DNA of 64,000 nucleotides from Microbacterium sp. 3J1. Its GTDB lineage: Bacteria; Actinomycetota; Actinomycetes; Actinomycetales; Microbacteriaceae. Shown here piece after piece: positions 32,528 through 41,105 of the stretch (its first letter is position 1; each line of letters starts with the position of its first letter). The stretch covers positions 1-64,000 of the forward strand of contig NZ_CDWI01000010.1 of assembly GCF_001049495.1 (NCBI RefSeq), written 5' to 3'. Both the position numbers and the translations under genes were made by a program. The notes under the pieces are model-generated. The model was not told the DNA's origin. It saw only the letters and a list, made by a program, of their open reading frames with translations, and ran no database searches.

Positions 32528-35500
32528 ATGCGCGCGAACACGCCGTTCTGGAAGTCATTGGCAGCAGTGGTCGTCGCGGCCTTCATCGGGACGCTGCTCG
32601 CAGTCGTGCCCGTGGCCGCGAACGCCGCCTCATGGGAGGATCAGCTTCCCCGAGAGGACTGGCCGGAGCCCGTGTCGGCAGACGCACTGCCGACGGTCCA
32701 GATCGGCAACGGAGTGATCTGGGGCGTCGAGGTCGCGGGCAACACCGCGTTCGCGGTCGGCGAGTTCAGCACCGCCCGGCCGGCCGGCGCGGCTCCCGGC
32801 GTCAACGAGGTGCCGCGGGCCAACTTCCTGGCGTTCAACGTCACGACGGGTGAACTGCTCCCGTTCGCGCCGACCTTCAACGCCGTCGTCAAGGACGCGG
32901 CCGTCACCCCCGACGGCACCAAGCTCGTCGTCGTCGGCAACTTCACGCAGGTCAACGGACAGACCCGCAACCGCATCGCGGTGTTCGACCTGGCGACCGG
33001 CCAGCTCGCCGCACTGTCGAAGACCCCTGAGCTCAACGGACCGGCCAGCACGGTCGCACTGACCAACACCGTCGCGTACGTCGGCGGCTACTTCAGCGCC
33101 GTCAACGGAGAGAGCAGCGCGCGAATCGGCGCGATCCGCCTCACCAACGGAAACATCGTCGCGGCATTCCGCGCCCGCTTCACCGACGCGGACGGCGTGC
33201 GCCAGCCGACGATCCCCGACAACCAGGTGCTCGCGCTGACCGTGAACAACGACGGCACCAAGGTGATGGCGGCCGGAAACTTCACCCGCGCGGCATTCGC
33301 CAACGGCGCCGGGGGCGCCGCCTACACGACGGCGAACGGTCGGGACGGCAACTCCCAGGGCTACGGCATCGCGATGTTCGACACCGCGGACGGCTCGAAG
33401 GCGGTCACCCTCAACGCGAACAGCGCCGTGCGCAACGCCGGCGGCAACGCCTGGATCTTCTCCCTCACCTCCGACGCCAACTACGCCTATGGCACGGGTG
33501 GGCACTGGGGCTCCGCAGGAACGATCGAGGGAGCGTTCTCCATCGACTGGTCCAGCGGAAACCTCAACTGGATCGAGGACTGCCACGGAGACAGCTACGA
33601 CATCGCCTCGGTCGGCGACCTCGTGTACTCCGCGTCGCACTCGCACTACTGCGGCAACTCGGGCGGCTTCTCGCAGGTCGACCAGGGCGGCTGGACCTTC
33701 TACCACTCCACGGCGTGGAGCAAGGCGATCGCCGGCACGAACACCGCCGACCCGTACGGCTACCCGGACCACCCCGGCACCGCGCACCCGCAGCTGACGT
33801 ACTGGTTCCCCTACACGCCCTCGGGCACGTACACGGGCAAGAATCAGGCCGTCTGGACGGTCGACGGCAACGAGCAGTACGTCGTCTACGGCGGGGAGTT
33901 CACCTCCGTCAACGGCGGCTCGCAGCAGGGCCTGGTCCGCTACACGGTGAAGTCGAACGCGCCGAACAAGCAGGGCCCGCGCCCGTCGCAGGAGCAGGAG
34001 CGTCAGGCGCACGACAACAACCAGACGTTCAACGCATGGTGGGCACCGAAGGTCAACTCCTCGATCCCCGGCGTCCTCCGGGCCTCGTTCCCGACCGTCT
34101 TCGACCGGGACGACACCGACCTGACCTACCGTCTCTACCTGGACTCCGAGAACGCGGCCGGGCTCGTCAAGGAGTACAAGCTCGACACGCCGTTCTGGCA
34201 GTACCAGAACCTCACGGCGAGCATCACCGGTCTCGCTCCCGGATCCGCGCATCAGCTGAGAGCGGTGGTGAGCGATCCCTACGGCAACACGTTCAAGTCC
34301 GACTGGGTCGCAGCGACCGTCGCCGCCGGCACCGCATCGCCCTACCTGCAGAGCGTCGCGAGCGATGACATCGCGCACCTGTGGCGCCTCGGTGAGGACA
34401 CCGGCGTATCGGCCGACCTCGTCGGCGGCTCGAACCTGAACCTCGCAGGGCGCATGACCCGCGGCCAGACGGGCGCGATCTCGGGTGACACCGACAAGGC
34501 GATCGCGTTCAACACGAGCTCGTTCGCGAACCAGAACGACGGCAACGGATACTCCACGGTGGCCGAGCAGGGATCGAACACCTTCACGGTCGAAGCCTGG
34601 TTCCGGACGACGTCGACGAGCGGTGGCAAGATCATCGGCTTCGGCAGCTCGCAGACCGGCAACTCCGGGTCGTACGACCGTCAGGTGTACATGAACAACT
34701 CGGGGCAGCTGTACTTCGGCGTGTACCCGGGCGACACCCGCACCGTCAGCACGTCGGATTCGTACCGCGACGGACAGTGGCACCACGTGGTCGCGAGCCT
34801 CGGCTCGGACGGCATGAAGCTGTACGTCGACGGCGACCTCGAGGCCCAGCGGGCCGACACCACCACGGGGCAGTCCTACCAGGGCTACTGGCGGGTCGGC
34901 AACGACAACCTCAACGGCTGGCCGGGCGCCCCGTCGAGCGTGCAGTTCGAGGGCTCTCTCGACGAGGTGGCCGTCTACAACGAGGTGCTGTCGGCAGAGC
35001 GGGTCTCGTCCCACTACACGGTGGGCACGACCGGCACGCTTCCGAACACCGCGCCTACGGCTGCGATCGACGCGCCGGCGGTCAACGGTCTCGACGTCGC
35101 GTTCACCGGCGGAGGCACCGACAGCGACGGCACCGTCGCGTCGTACGGCTGGGACTTCGGCGACGGCACATCCGGGACCGGGGCGACAGTCTCCAAGACC
35201 TACGCGGCCGCCGGGACGTACACCGTGAAGCTCACGGTGACGGACGACGACGGAGCCACCGCCGAGGCCACCACGGAGGTGACGGTCGCGCCGATCCCGA
35301 ACCAGGCGCCGACGGCGCAGTTCGCGACGCCGGCGATCGACTCGCTGACCGTCTCGGTCGATGGCAGCGCATCGACGGATCCCGATGGGACCGTCGCCGG
35401 CTACGCCTGGAACTTCGGTGACGGCGGCACCGCGTCGACCGCGACCGCGACGCACACCTATGCGGCGGCAGGCACGTACACGGTGACCCTCACGGTGACG

Positions 35501-36190
35501 GACGACGACGGGGCGACGGCGACGAAGACGGCTCAGGTGACGGTCACCAAGGCGGTCGTCGGTCTCATCGCTTCCGACGCCTTCGACCGGACCCTGGCGA
35601 ACGCCTGGGGCACGGCGGACCTCGGCGGGGCCTGGACGCTCCGCGGGACCGCGAACCGGTTCTCGGTCACCGGCGGGCTCGGAAAGATGACCGTCCCGGC
35701 ATCCTCGGCGAGCACGCTGTACGCCGACCTCAACGGGGTCAGCAGCGCGAACACGCGGATCGACGCGGTGTTCAGCGTCGATTCGCTGGTCGAGGGACAG
35801 TACGTCGCGCTCGTCGGACGCCGGGTCGGCACGACGAACTACATCGCCCGACTGCGGCTGCAGGCCGACGGCGGCGTGAAGCTGTACCTGCTCCAGGACG
35901 GCGCGACCGCGATCGCCCCGACCCTTCAGGTGCCGATCACGATCGTGCCGGGTGAGAAGTACGTGCTGAGCATGGAGGTCACGGGCACCAATCCCACGAC
36001 CGTCAAGGCGAAGGTGTGGAAGCAGTCCGAGACCGAGCCGGCCACGTGGCAGCGGGAGGGCACCAACGCTCTCGCCGCGCTGCAGGTGCCCGGCGCGGTG
36101 TCGGTGTTCACCTACGTGCCGAGCACGCCCGCGGGCGGTGGAGTATCGTTCGACTCGATCACCGTCAAGGACCCGACCGCAGCGCAGTGA
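32528..36190 (+). CDS. Large secreted surface protein: propeller repeats, LamG, two PKD domains
   Basis: 1220 residues. A Sec signal peptide (about 10-35, ending NAA) is followed by an N-terminal region (~45-480) of propeller-like repeats of the form G-x-F-T-x-V-N-G-x-x-x-x-R-I-A-x-F, for example VVGNFTQVNG and VGGYFSAVNG. A fibronectin-like segment (~510-620) and a LamG/concanavalin-like domain (~640-835; WHHVVASLG, LYVDGDLEA) come next, then two PKD domains (~850-945 and ~945-1030; YGWDFGDGTSG, YAWNFGDGG) and a ~190-residue C-terminal module beginning SDAFDRTL. That module also opens the beta-helix protein at 41106-43634. There is no sortase motif or membrane anchor. The start is the ATG at 32528. 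Its likely role is matrix or cell-surface adhesion with the locus polysaccharide. Confidence 0.88.
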   Translation: MRANTPFWKSLAAVVVAAFIGTLLAVVPVAANAASWEDQLPREDWPEPVSADALPTVQIGNGVIWGVEVAGNTAFAVGEFSTARPAGAAPGVNEVPRANFLAFNVTTGELLPFAPTFNAVVKDAAVTPDGTKLVVVGNFTQVNGQTRNRIAVFDLATGQLAALSKTPELNGPASTVALTNTVAYVGGYFSAVNGESSARIGAIRLTNGNIVAAFRARFTDADGVRQPTIPDNQVLALTVNNDGTKVMAAGNFTRAAFANGAGGAAYTTANGRDGNSQGYGIAMFDTADGSKAVTLNANSAVRNAGGNAWIFSLTSDANYAYGTGGHWGSAGTIEGAFSIDWSSGNLNWIEDCHGDSYDIASVGDLVYSASHSHYCGNSGGFSQVDQGGWTFYHSTAWSKAIAGTNTADPYGYPDHPGTAHPQLTYWFPYTPSGTYTGKNQAVWTVDGNEQYVVYGGEFTSVNGGSQQGLVRYTVKSNAPNKQGPRPSQEQERQAHDNNQTFNAWWAPKVNSSIPGVLRASFPTVFDRDDTDLTYRLYLDSENAAGLVKEYKLDTPFWQYQNLTASITGLAPGSAHQLRAVVSDPYGNTFKSDWVAATVAAGTASPYLQSVASDDIAHLWRLGEDTGVSADLVGGSNLNLAGRMTRGQTGAISGDTDKAIAFNTSSFANQNDGNGYSTVAEQGSNTFTVEAWFRTTSTSGGKIIGFGSSQTGNSGSYDRQVYMNNSGQLYFGVYPGDTRTVSTSDSYRDGQWHHVVASLGSDGMKLYVDGDLEAQRADTTTGQSYQGYWRVGNDNLNGWPGAPSSVQFEGSLDEVAVYNEVLSAERVSSHYTVGTTGTLPNTAPTAAIDAPAVNGLDVAFTGGGTDSDGTVASYGWDFGDGTSGTGATVSKTYAAAGTYTVKLTVTDDDGATAEATTEVTVAPIPNQAPTAQFATPAIDSLTVSVDGSASTDPDGTVAGYAWNFGDGGTASTATATHTYAAAGTYTVTLTVTDDDGATATKTAQVTVTKAVVGLIASDAFDRTLANAWGTADLGGAWTLRGTANRFSVTGGLGKMTVPASSASTLYADLNGVSSANTRIDAVFSVDSLVEGQYVALVGRRVGTTNYIARLRLQADGGVKLYLLQDGATAIAPTLQVPITIVPGEKYVLSMEVTGTNPTTVKAKVWKQSETEPATWQREGTNALAALQVPGAVSVFTYVPSTPAGGGVSFDSITVKDPTAAQ

Positions 36191-36216
36191 CGATCGAAGG
36201 GCTCGAGAAGCAGGCC

Positions 36217-37305
36217 ATGAGATCCGTCACACATGTGCAACTGTATGACGTGGCTCGTACGGCCCACTTCGAACGGATACTCCGATCGGATGCCGGGACG
36301 ACGGTGCTGTACTCGCAGCGACGCTACGATTTCGACGCCGAGCTGGCAGCGAAGGTCGGGGCTCGCAGAGCGGGAACAGCGCAGGCCTTCTGGTACACGC
36401 TGACCCACGACATCGACGTGCTGGAGATCGCGGAGCCGCTCCTCGTGAGAGCGGCTCCGCGATCGCTGGCCGCGATCGTCGGGGCCAGGCTCCGCGCCGG
36501 CATCCGCCGTCGCGATGTCGCGGTGGTGACCTACGCCATCGAGAACAAGGACCCGCGCGACGGCTCCGCGAGCCTTCCGGTCGCCGCCCGCGTGAAGCTG
36601 CGTCTTCAGCGCCTCTTCGTCCGCCCCGTCTGGCGATCGCTCGACCGGATCGCGTTCGGCACGTCGCAGGCGCAGGATCTCTACGAGCGGCTCCTGGGCG
36701 AAGCCCGGGTCAGACGACGGCTGATCCCCGCTCTGCCCGTGGCCGACGGTTCCATCGGGGTCGACGACCAGCGCGCGCCGATCGTCACCTTCCTGGGCGA
36801 GTTCTCCGAGCGCAAGGGGTTCCCGCATCTGCTGCAGGCATGGCCGACGGTGAAGGCGGCGTATCCGGATGCGCAGCTGGTGCTGATCGGCAAGGGTGCG
36901 GGTGCCGACGACGCGCGCGCGCTCGGTGCTCGCGACGAGGCCGTGCGGGTCGAGATCGACCCGCCGAGGAGCCTCATCTTCGAGCTCCTCGCTCAGTCGA
37001 AGGTGCTCGCCCTCGCGTCGCAGCCGAGGCCCCGCTGGCGGGAGCAGGTCGGGCTGCCCATCGTCGAGGCGCTGGAGAAGGGCTGTCTCATCGTCACCAC
37101 GGCGGAGACCGGGCTGGCGGAGTGGCTCGAGGACCACGGTCACGCCGTCATCGCGGACCCCGCCGATGTCGACGGTCTCGCGCAGGCGCTCATCACCTCT
37201 CTGCACAGCAGCCGTAGGCCGGCCGAGATCGTCGCAGACCTTCCCGACCGCGACGGCCGGGCCGAGGCCGAGCGGTGGATCCTCACGGATTCGAGCGTCG
37301 CATGA
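36217..37305 (+). CDS. Family 4 glycosyltransferase
   Basis: About 362 residues of a GT-B enzyme. The C-lobe is clear: APIVTFLGEFSERKGFPHLLQAW, AQLVLIGKGAG and QVGLPIVEALEKGCLIVTT, the E-x7-E donor-sugar motif. The N-lobe (MRSVTHVQLYDVAR onward) is diverged. The ATG at 36217 is chosen; a GTG at 36187 overlapping the previous stop is possible but has no ribosome site. Its end overlaps the flippase gene (ATGA), so the two are coupled. Confidence 0.87.
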   Translation: MRSVTHVQLYDVARTAHFERILRSDAGTTVLYSQRRYDFDAELAAKVGARRAGTAQAFWYTLTHDIDVLEIAEPLLVRAAPRSLAAIVGARLRAGIRRRDVAVVTYAIENKDPRDGSASLPVAARVKLRLQRLFVRPVWRSLDRIAFGTSQAQDLYERLLGEARVRRRLIPALPVADGSIGVDDQRAPIVTFLGEFSERKGFPHLLQAWPTVKAAYPDAQLVLIGKGAGADDARALGARDEAVRVEIDPPRSLIFELLAQSKVLALASQPRPRWREQVGLPIVEALEKGCLIVTTAETGLAEWLEDHGHAVIADPADVDGLAQALITSLHSSRRPAEIVADLPDRDGRAEAERWILTDSSVA

Positions 37306-38627
37306 GCATGTGGCGCAATGTCGGCTCGGCCGCCGTGGTGAAGGTCGGGGTCATGGGCCTCACCGGCGTGGTGGGCCTGGTCACCAGCCGCATGATCATC
37401 CAGAACTACGGCGTCGAGGCCTACGCGCAGTACGGCCTGCTGTCGAGCCTGCCGACACTCCTGCCGTTCGCCGACCTGGGTCTCGCCGCGGTCGTGATCA
37501 ACGCGGTCGCGGAGTCGGAGGACCCCCGCAGAGACTCCCGGATGCGGCGCGCGCTTCTCAGCACCGTACGTCTGCTGCTGATCGCCGCGGCGGTGATCGT
37601 CGCCGTGGCCTTCCTCCTCACGCTTCTCGACGCATGGCCGGTCATCCTCGGCGAGGGGCTCATGCCCCAGGGCAACCTCGTAGCGGGCATCTGCCTCGCG
37701 CTCTTCGGCATCAGCCTTCCGCTGTCGCTCGGCCCGCGCATCCTCATCGGCCTCGGACGCAACACCACCCAGATCGCGACGCAGGTCATCACCGCGCCGC
37801 TCATCTTCGTTCTGATCGGGGCCTGCGTGGTCTTCGGCGTGCAGGCCGACCAGTACCTCGCCGTCGCCGCGTACCTCGCCTCGACCGTGGTCGCCATGAT
37901 CGCGCTGGCGATCGCCGCGCGACTGATCTCGCCGCAGCTCGGCACCCTCGCGCGCGAGGTGTTGCACGTGCGCAAGGCGCCGGGCGTCACCGTGATCAAC
38001 ATGGCCTGGCCGATGCTCGTGCAGCTGCTCGCGCTGCCGGTCGCCATGCAGACGGGTCGGATCATGGTGAGCCACCTGGGCGGTGTGTCCGAACTGGCCG
38101 AGTACAACCTCGGCTACCAGATCTTCGGCATCGCCCTTCAGACCATCTCGGCGGCGGGCGTGGCGCTCTGGCCGATCTTCGCCCGGGCCCGCGCGGCCGG
38201 TCGAGTGGAGAGCCCCTGGGTGCCTACGTTCTGGTTCCTCGGCGGCGGCCTCGTCATCGCCGGGGCGATGGCGGCCATCTCGCCCTGGCTCGCCGCCACC
38301 ATCTCGGACGGCGCCCTGGCCCTCTCGTGGCCGCTGATCATCGCCTTCGTGGTGTTCGTCGCGCTGCAGTCGGCGAAGTATCCGGTGGGCATGTACATGA
38401 CGGACCTCGCCGGGCTCCGCTTCCAGGTGCTGCCGACGATCATCATGATCCCCATCGCGCTGGGCGGGTCCTGGCTGCTGATCCCGCTCCTCGGCGCGGC
38501 GGGCAACCTCATCGCGGTCTCCGCCGCTGTCGCCCTCTGCCAGGTCGTCCCCAACCTGATCTACGTGCGTCTGGACGTGCGACGCCGGCGCAGAGAGATC
38601 GCTCGGGAGCCGGCGCTGCAGCAGTGA
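37302..38627 (+). CDS. Wzx-type polysaccharide flippase
   Basis: 441 residues with about twelve to fourteen transmembrane helices, starting MSMWRNVGSAAVVKVGVMGL, a typical oligosaccharide flippase (MVF/MATE superfamily) N-terminus. It would move undecaprenyl-linked repeat units across the membrane for polymerisation. It starts at ATG 37302, overlapping the GT4 stop. It converges with the acyltransferase gene at a 24-base gap. Confidence 0.87.
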   Translation: MSMWRNVGSAAVVKVGVMGLTGVVGLVTSRMIIQNYGVEAYAQYGLLSSLPTLLPFADLGLAAVVINAVAESEDPRRDSRMRRALLSTVRLLLIAAAVIVAVAFLLTLLDAWPVILGEGLMPQGNLVAGICLALFGISLPLSLGPRILIGLGRNTTQIATQVITAPLIFVLIGACVVFGVQADQYLAVAAYLASTVVAMIALAIAARLISPQLGTLAREVLHVRKAPGVTVINMAWPMLVQLLALPVAMQTGRIMVSHLGGVSELAEYNLGYQIFGIALQTISAAGVALWPIFARARAAGRVESPWVPTFWFLGGGLVIAGAMAAISPWLAATISDGALALSWPLIIAFVVFVALQSAKYPVGMYMTDLAGLRFQVLPTIIMIPIALGGSWLLIPLLGAAGNLIAVSAAVALCQVVPNLIYVRLDVRRRRREIAREPALQQ

Positions 38628-38651
38628 CGCGGTCGGCGGGCCCTCCCGCGC

Positions 38652-39665
38652 TCAGCGCCGAGAGAACCAGCGCGGCTGCTCGTACGCGTACCGCAGCACG
38701 CGGTTCTTCGCGAACGCCCGGCTGAGGAGCAGCGACACGGCGATGGCGAGCGCTGCGAGCACCGGCGGGAGCACCGTGCCGAGCACCGCCAGCTCGGGGA
38801 GGGGGACCGTGCGTCCGAGAACCCAGACCACGATGAGGATGATCGTCGTGTGCGTGAGGTACACCGGCAGCGTGCGGGTGCCCAGATAGCGGGGCCCTGG
38901 CACGCGCGCGAGGACCCGGCTGACCGCCACCCCGGCGAAGACGCCGATCACGCAGCAGACGAAGTAGTAGCCGGGGATCGAGCGGAGACCGAGCGCGGTG
39001 CCCGCGAGCGCGACGGCGACCCACAGGACGAAGACGGATGTGAGGACGACGGGTCGCGCGGAGTTGCTCCAGCGGATGATCGCGTCGCGCAGCAGGATCC
39101 CGCTGAGGAAGAAGAAGAAGTACTTGGCGCTGCCGATCCACCCGACGTTCCCGACGAAGAAGTCCGACAGCGCCACGAACGACAGCAGGCCGGTGGCGAC
39201 GAGCTGGACGACGACGGGCAGCCGGCGGATCAGCTTGGCGACGACGAAGAAGATCGCGAGCGCCCAGATGAACCACAGCTCGAACCGCGGGAGCAGCGGA
39301 GCCCACACGAGGTCCTTCAGCTGGCCGAGGTAGTTGCCCTCCTGCCCTTGGAGATTCAGGCCGAGCATGAAGGAGAAGGTCGCGATGATGCTCCAGACCG
39401 CGAACACCCACACGAACAGTGAGACCTTGGACGCCCACAGGTCTCGCCAGCTCGCGCGCATCCACTTGACGGCGAAGAGGCCGGACATCGTGAAGAAGAG
39501 CGGGAGTCGGATCGACGCGATCGTCTCGTCGAAGAAGTCCCATCCTGCGATGCCGAAGCCGGCCTCGCCCAGCCAGTTGGTGGAGTGGAACAGGACGACG
39601 AGTGCGATCGCGAGGCCGCGGCCGGCGTCGACCCAGTCGATCCGCTGCTTCACGGGGACGTTCAT
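38652..39665 (-). CDS. Acyltransferase 3 family membrane protein
   Basis: 337 residues with ten or so transmembrane helices. The family start is evident: RIDWVDAGRGLAIALVVLFHS with the catalytic-type Arg and His, then RLPLFFTMSGLFAV and ELWFIWALAIFF. AT3 proteins add acetyl or other acyl groups to surface sugars, as in O-acetylation of exopolysaccharide. The ATG at 39665 overlaps the stop of the upstream ligase-like gene (ATGA), so the two are coupled. Confidence 0.9.
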   Translation of the reverse strand: MNVPVKQRIDWVDAGRGLAIALVVLFHSTNWLGEAGFGIAGWDFFDETIASIRLPLFFTMSGLFAVKWMRASWRDLWASKVSLFVWVFAVWSIIATFSFMLGLNLQGQEGNYLGQLKDLVWAPLLPRFELWFIWALAIFFVVAKLIRRLPVVVQLVATGLLSFVALSDFFVGNVGWIGSAKYFFFFLSGILLRDAIIRWSNSARPVVLTSVFVLWVAVALAGTALGLRSIPGYYFVCCVIGVFAGVAVSRVLARVPGPRYLGTRTLPVYLTHTTIILIVVWVLGRTVPLPELAVLGTVLPPVLAALAIAVSLLLSRAFAKNRVLRYAYEQPRWFSRR

Positions 39666-40978
39666 GCGTCTGCTTTCGGGCGAGGACGCGCTCGGCGCGT
39701 CGGCGGGGGCGAGAGCACGTGCAGATCGGCGCGAGGTCGCGCGAAGACGTAGGAGGCGTACCCGATGGCGAGCGACAGCGTCAGCGGCCACAGGCGGAGG
39801 GCGGAGTCGAACGGGCTGAAGGGAATGTCCCAGAACGCGCGGATCGCGAGGTACACGAGAAGCGGCGTCAGCGCTCCAGCGACGTACCCCCGCTTGATCG
39901 CGGTGACCAGCAGCACGAGGACCGCGACGATCATCGCGACTCCGGCCAGGCCGTACCAGATCCAGAAGTCGCCCAGCACCGAGTGGACTTCGATCCCGGT
40001 CCCGAACATGAAGCGCTCGACGTACCCGTTGTTCGGGTCGTATCCGATGCCGGCCATCGAGGACTTCGCCGCCTGGATGTCGTCGTACGTGGCCTTGATG
40101 CCCGAGCCCAGACCCCACGGGTACCGGGTGATGAGCGCGACACTCGCGGCGATCTCGGGGCGCCCGCCGACGACGACGCTGCCGCCGCGGGCGATCTGCT
40201 CCGCCGTGCGCGCCTGGGTCACCTCGCCGAAGTAGCCCTCGAGGATCGCTCCCTGCAGGAGCATCGCTATGAGACCGCCGGCGGCGGCGAGGGACAGCAC
40301 GCCGCCCCAGCCGCGTGATCGCCGGGAACCGGTGACCGACAGGCGCTGCCAGATGAGCACGACGCCCGTCAGCAGCAGGAACGCCGAGTTCGACCGCGAG
40401 TCGTTGAGGAGTCCGATGATCGCGAGTCCGCCGATCGCGGCGAGGGTCAGCGTGAGTCGGTCGGTCAGAGAGCAGAGCGCGAGGACGAACACGCCGAGCG
40501 GCACGGAGAGCGAGAACCGCCAGAAGTTCGGATCGTCGCTGATGTTGAGGGGGATCGATGCCGCGAGTCCTGCGGCGAAGGCGAGGGAGGTCTTCGCGAG
40601 CGACGTGACGCGGTGCGCCCAGACGAGGAAGCCGACCACCGCCGCCAGCTGGAGCAGCGCCACCGTCCGCGAGGCGAGGTCGTAGCTCAGCTGCGTGTGA
40701 TCGATCGAGTTCACCATGGTGAGGATCGCGCCGGACGCCACCGCGAAGATGGCGAGGATGCCGAGCAGCCGCGCCCACGGCATCCGCACCGCCGTGCCGA
40801 ACCACAGGGGCGAGAGCACGAGAGCGGCGGCGCCGCCCGCCGTCAGCGTGTACTGCACGTCGATGCGCATCGCGATGAGAGCCGTCACCCCGAGGGCGAT
40901 CGCCTGCGCAGCGGGAGAGCGGATCTCGTTGCGAGGGATGAATGTGGGTGCCGGTGCGAAGACGGGTGCAGAAGACAT
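39662..40978 (-). CDS. O-antigen ligase/Wzy-like polymerase
   Basis: 438 residues with about eleven to twelve helices and one large outer loop (about 255-325) containing VVVGGRPEIAASVALI and GLGSGIKATYDD, matching the Wzy_C / O-antigen ligase signature (R-x3-W/I in the loop, then G-x-G). It probably polymerises repeat units or ligates the chain. The ATG at 40978 follows GGTGGGAGGTGG. With the acyltransferase it forms a two-gene leftward unit. Confidence 0.85.
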   Translation of the reverse strand: MSSAPVFAPAPTFIPRNEIRSPAAQAIALGVTALIAMRIDVQYTLTAGGAAALVLSPLWFGTAVRMPWARLLGILAIFAVASGAILTMVNSIDHTQLSYDLASRTVALLQLAAVVGFLVWAHRVTSLAKTSLAFAAGLAASIPLNISDDPNFWRFSLSVPLGVFVLALCSLTDRLTLTLAAIGGLAIIGLLNDSRSNSAFLLLTGVVLIWQRLSVTGSRRSRGWGGVLSLAAAGGLIAMLLQGAILEGYFGEVTQARTAEQIARGGSVVVGGRPEIAASVALITRYPWGLGSGIKATYDDIQAAKSSMAGIGYDPNNGYVERFMFGTGIEVHSVLGDFWIWYGLAGVAMIVAVLVLLVTAIKRGYVAGALTPLLVYLAIRAFWDIPFSPFDSALRLWPLTLSLAIGYASYVFARPRADLHVLSPPPTRRARPRPKADA

Positions 40979-41060
40979 CGGCACCACCTCCCACCGCCCC
41001 AGCAGTCCCACGCGGCCTGCGTGACCCCTGAAGCCTACCAATGGAGATCGGGACCACACA

Positions 41061-41090
41061 GCGCGGGCGCACCGTCAGGTGCGCCCGCGC
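41061..41090 (-). terminator. Perfect hairpin terminator after the beta-helix gene
   Basis: GCGCGGGCGCACC (41061-41073) pairs without mismatch with GGTGCGCCCGCGC (41078-41090) around GTCA. ACAC/GTGT extends the stem past one mismatch. It lies 16 bases beyond the stop at 41106. Confidence 0.75.
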
Positions 41091-41105
41091 CGTGTCAGGG
41101 TCCGA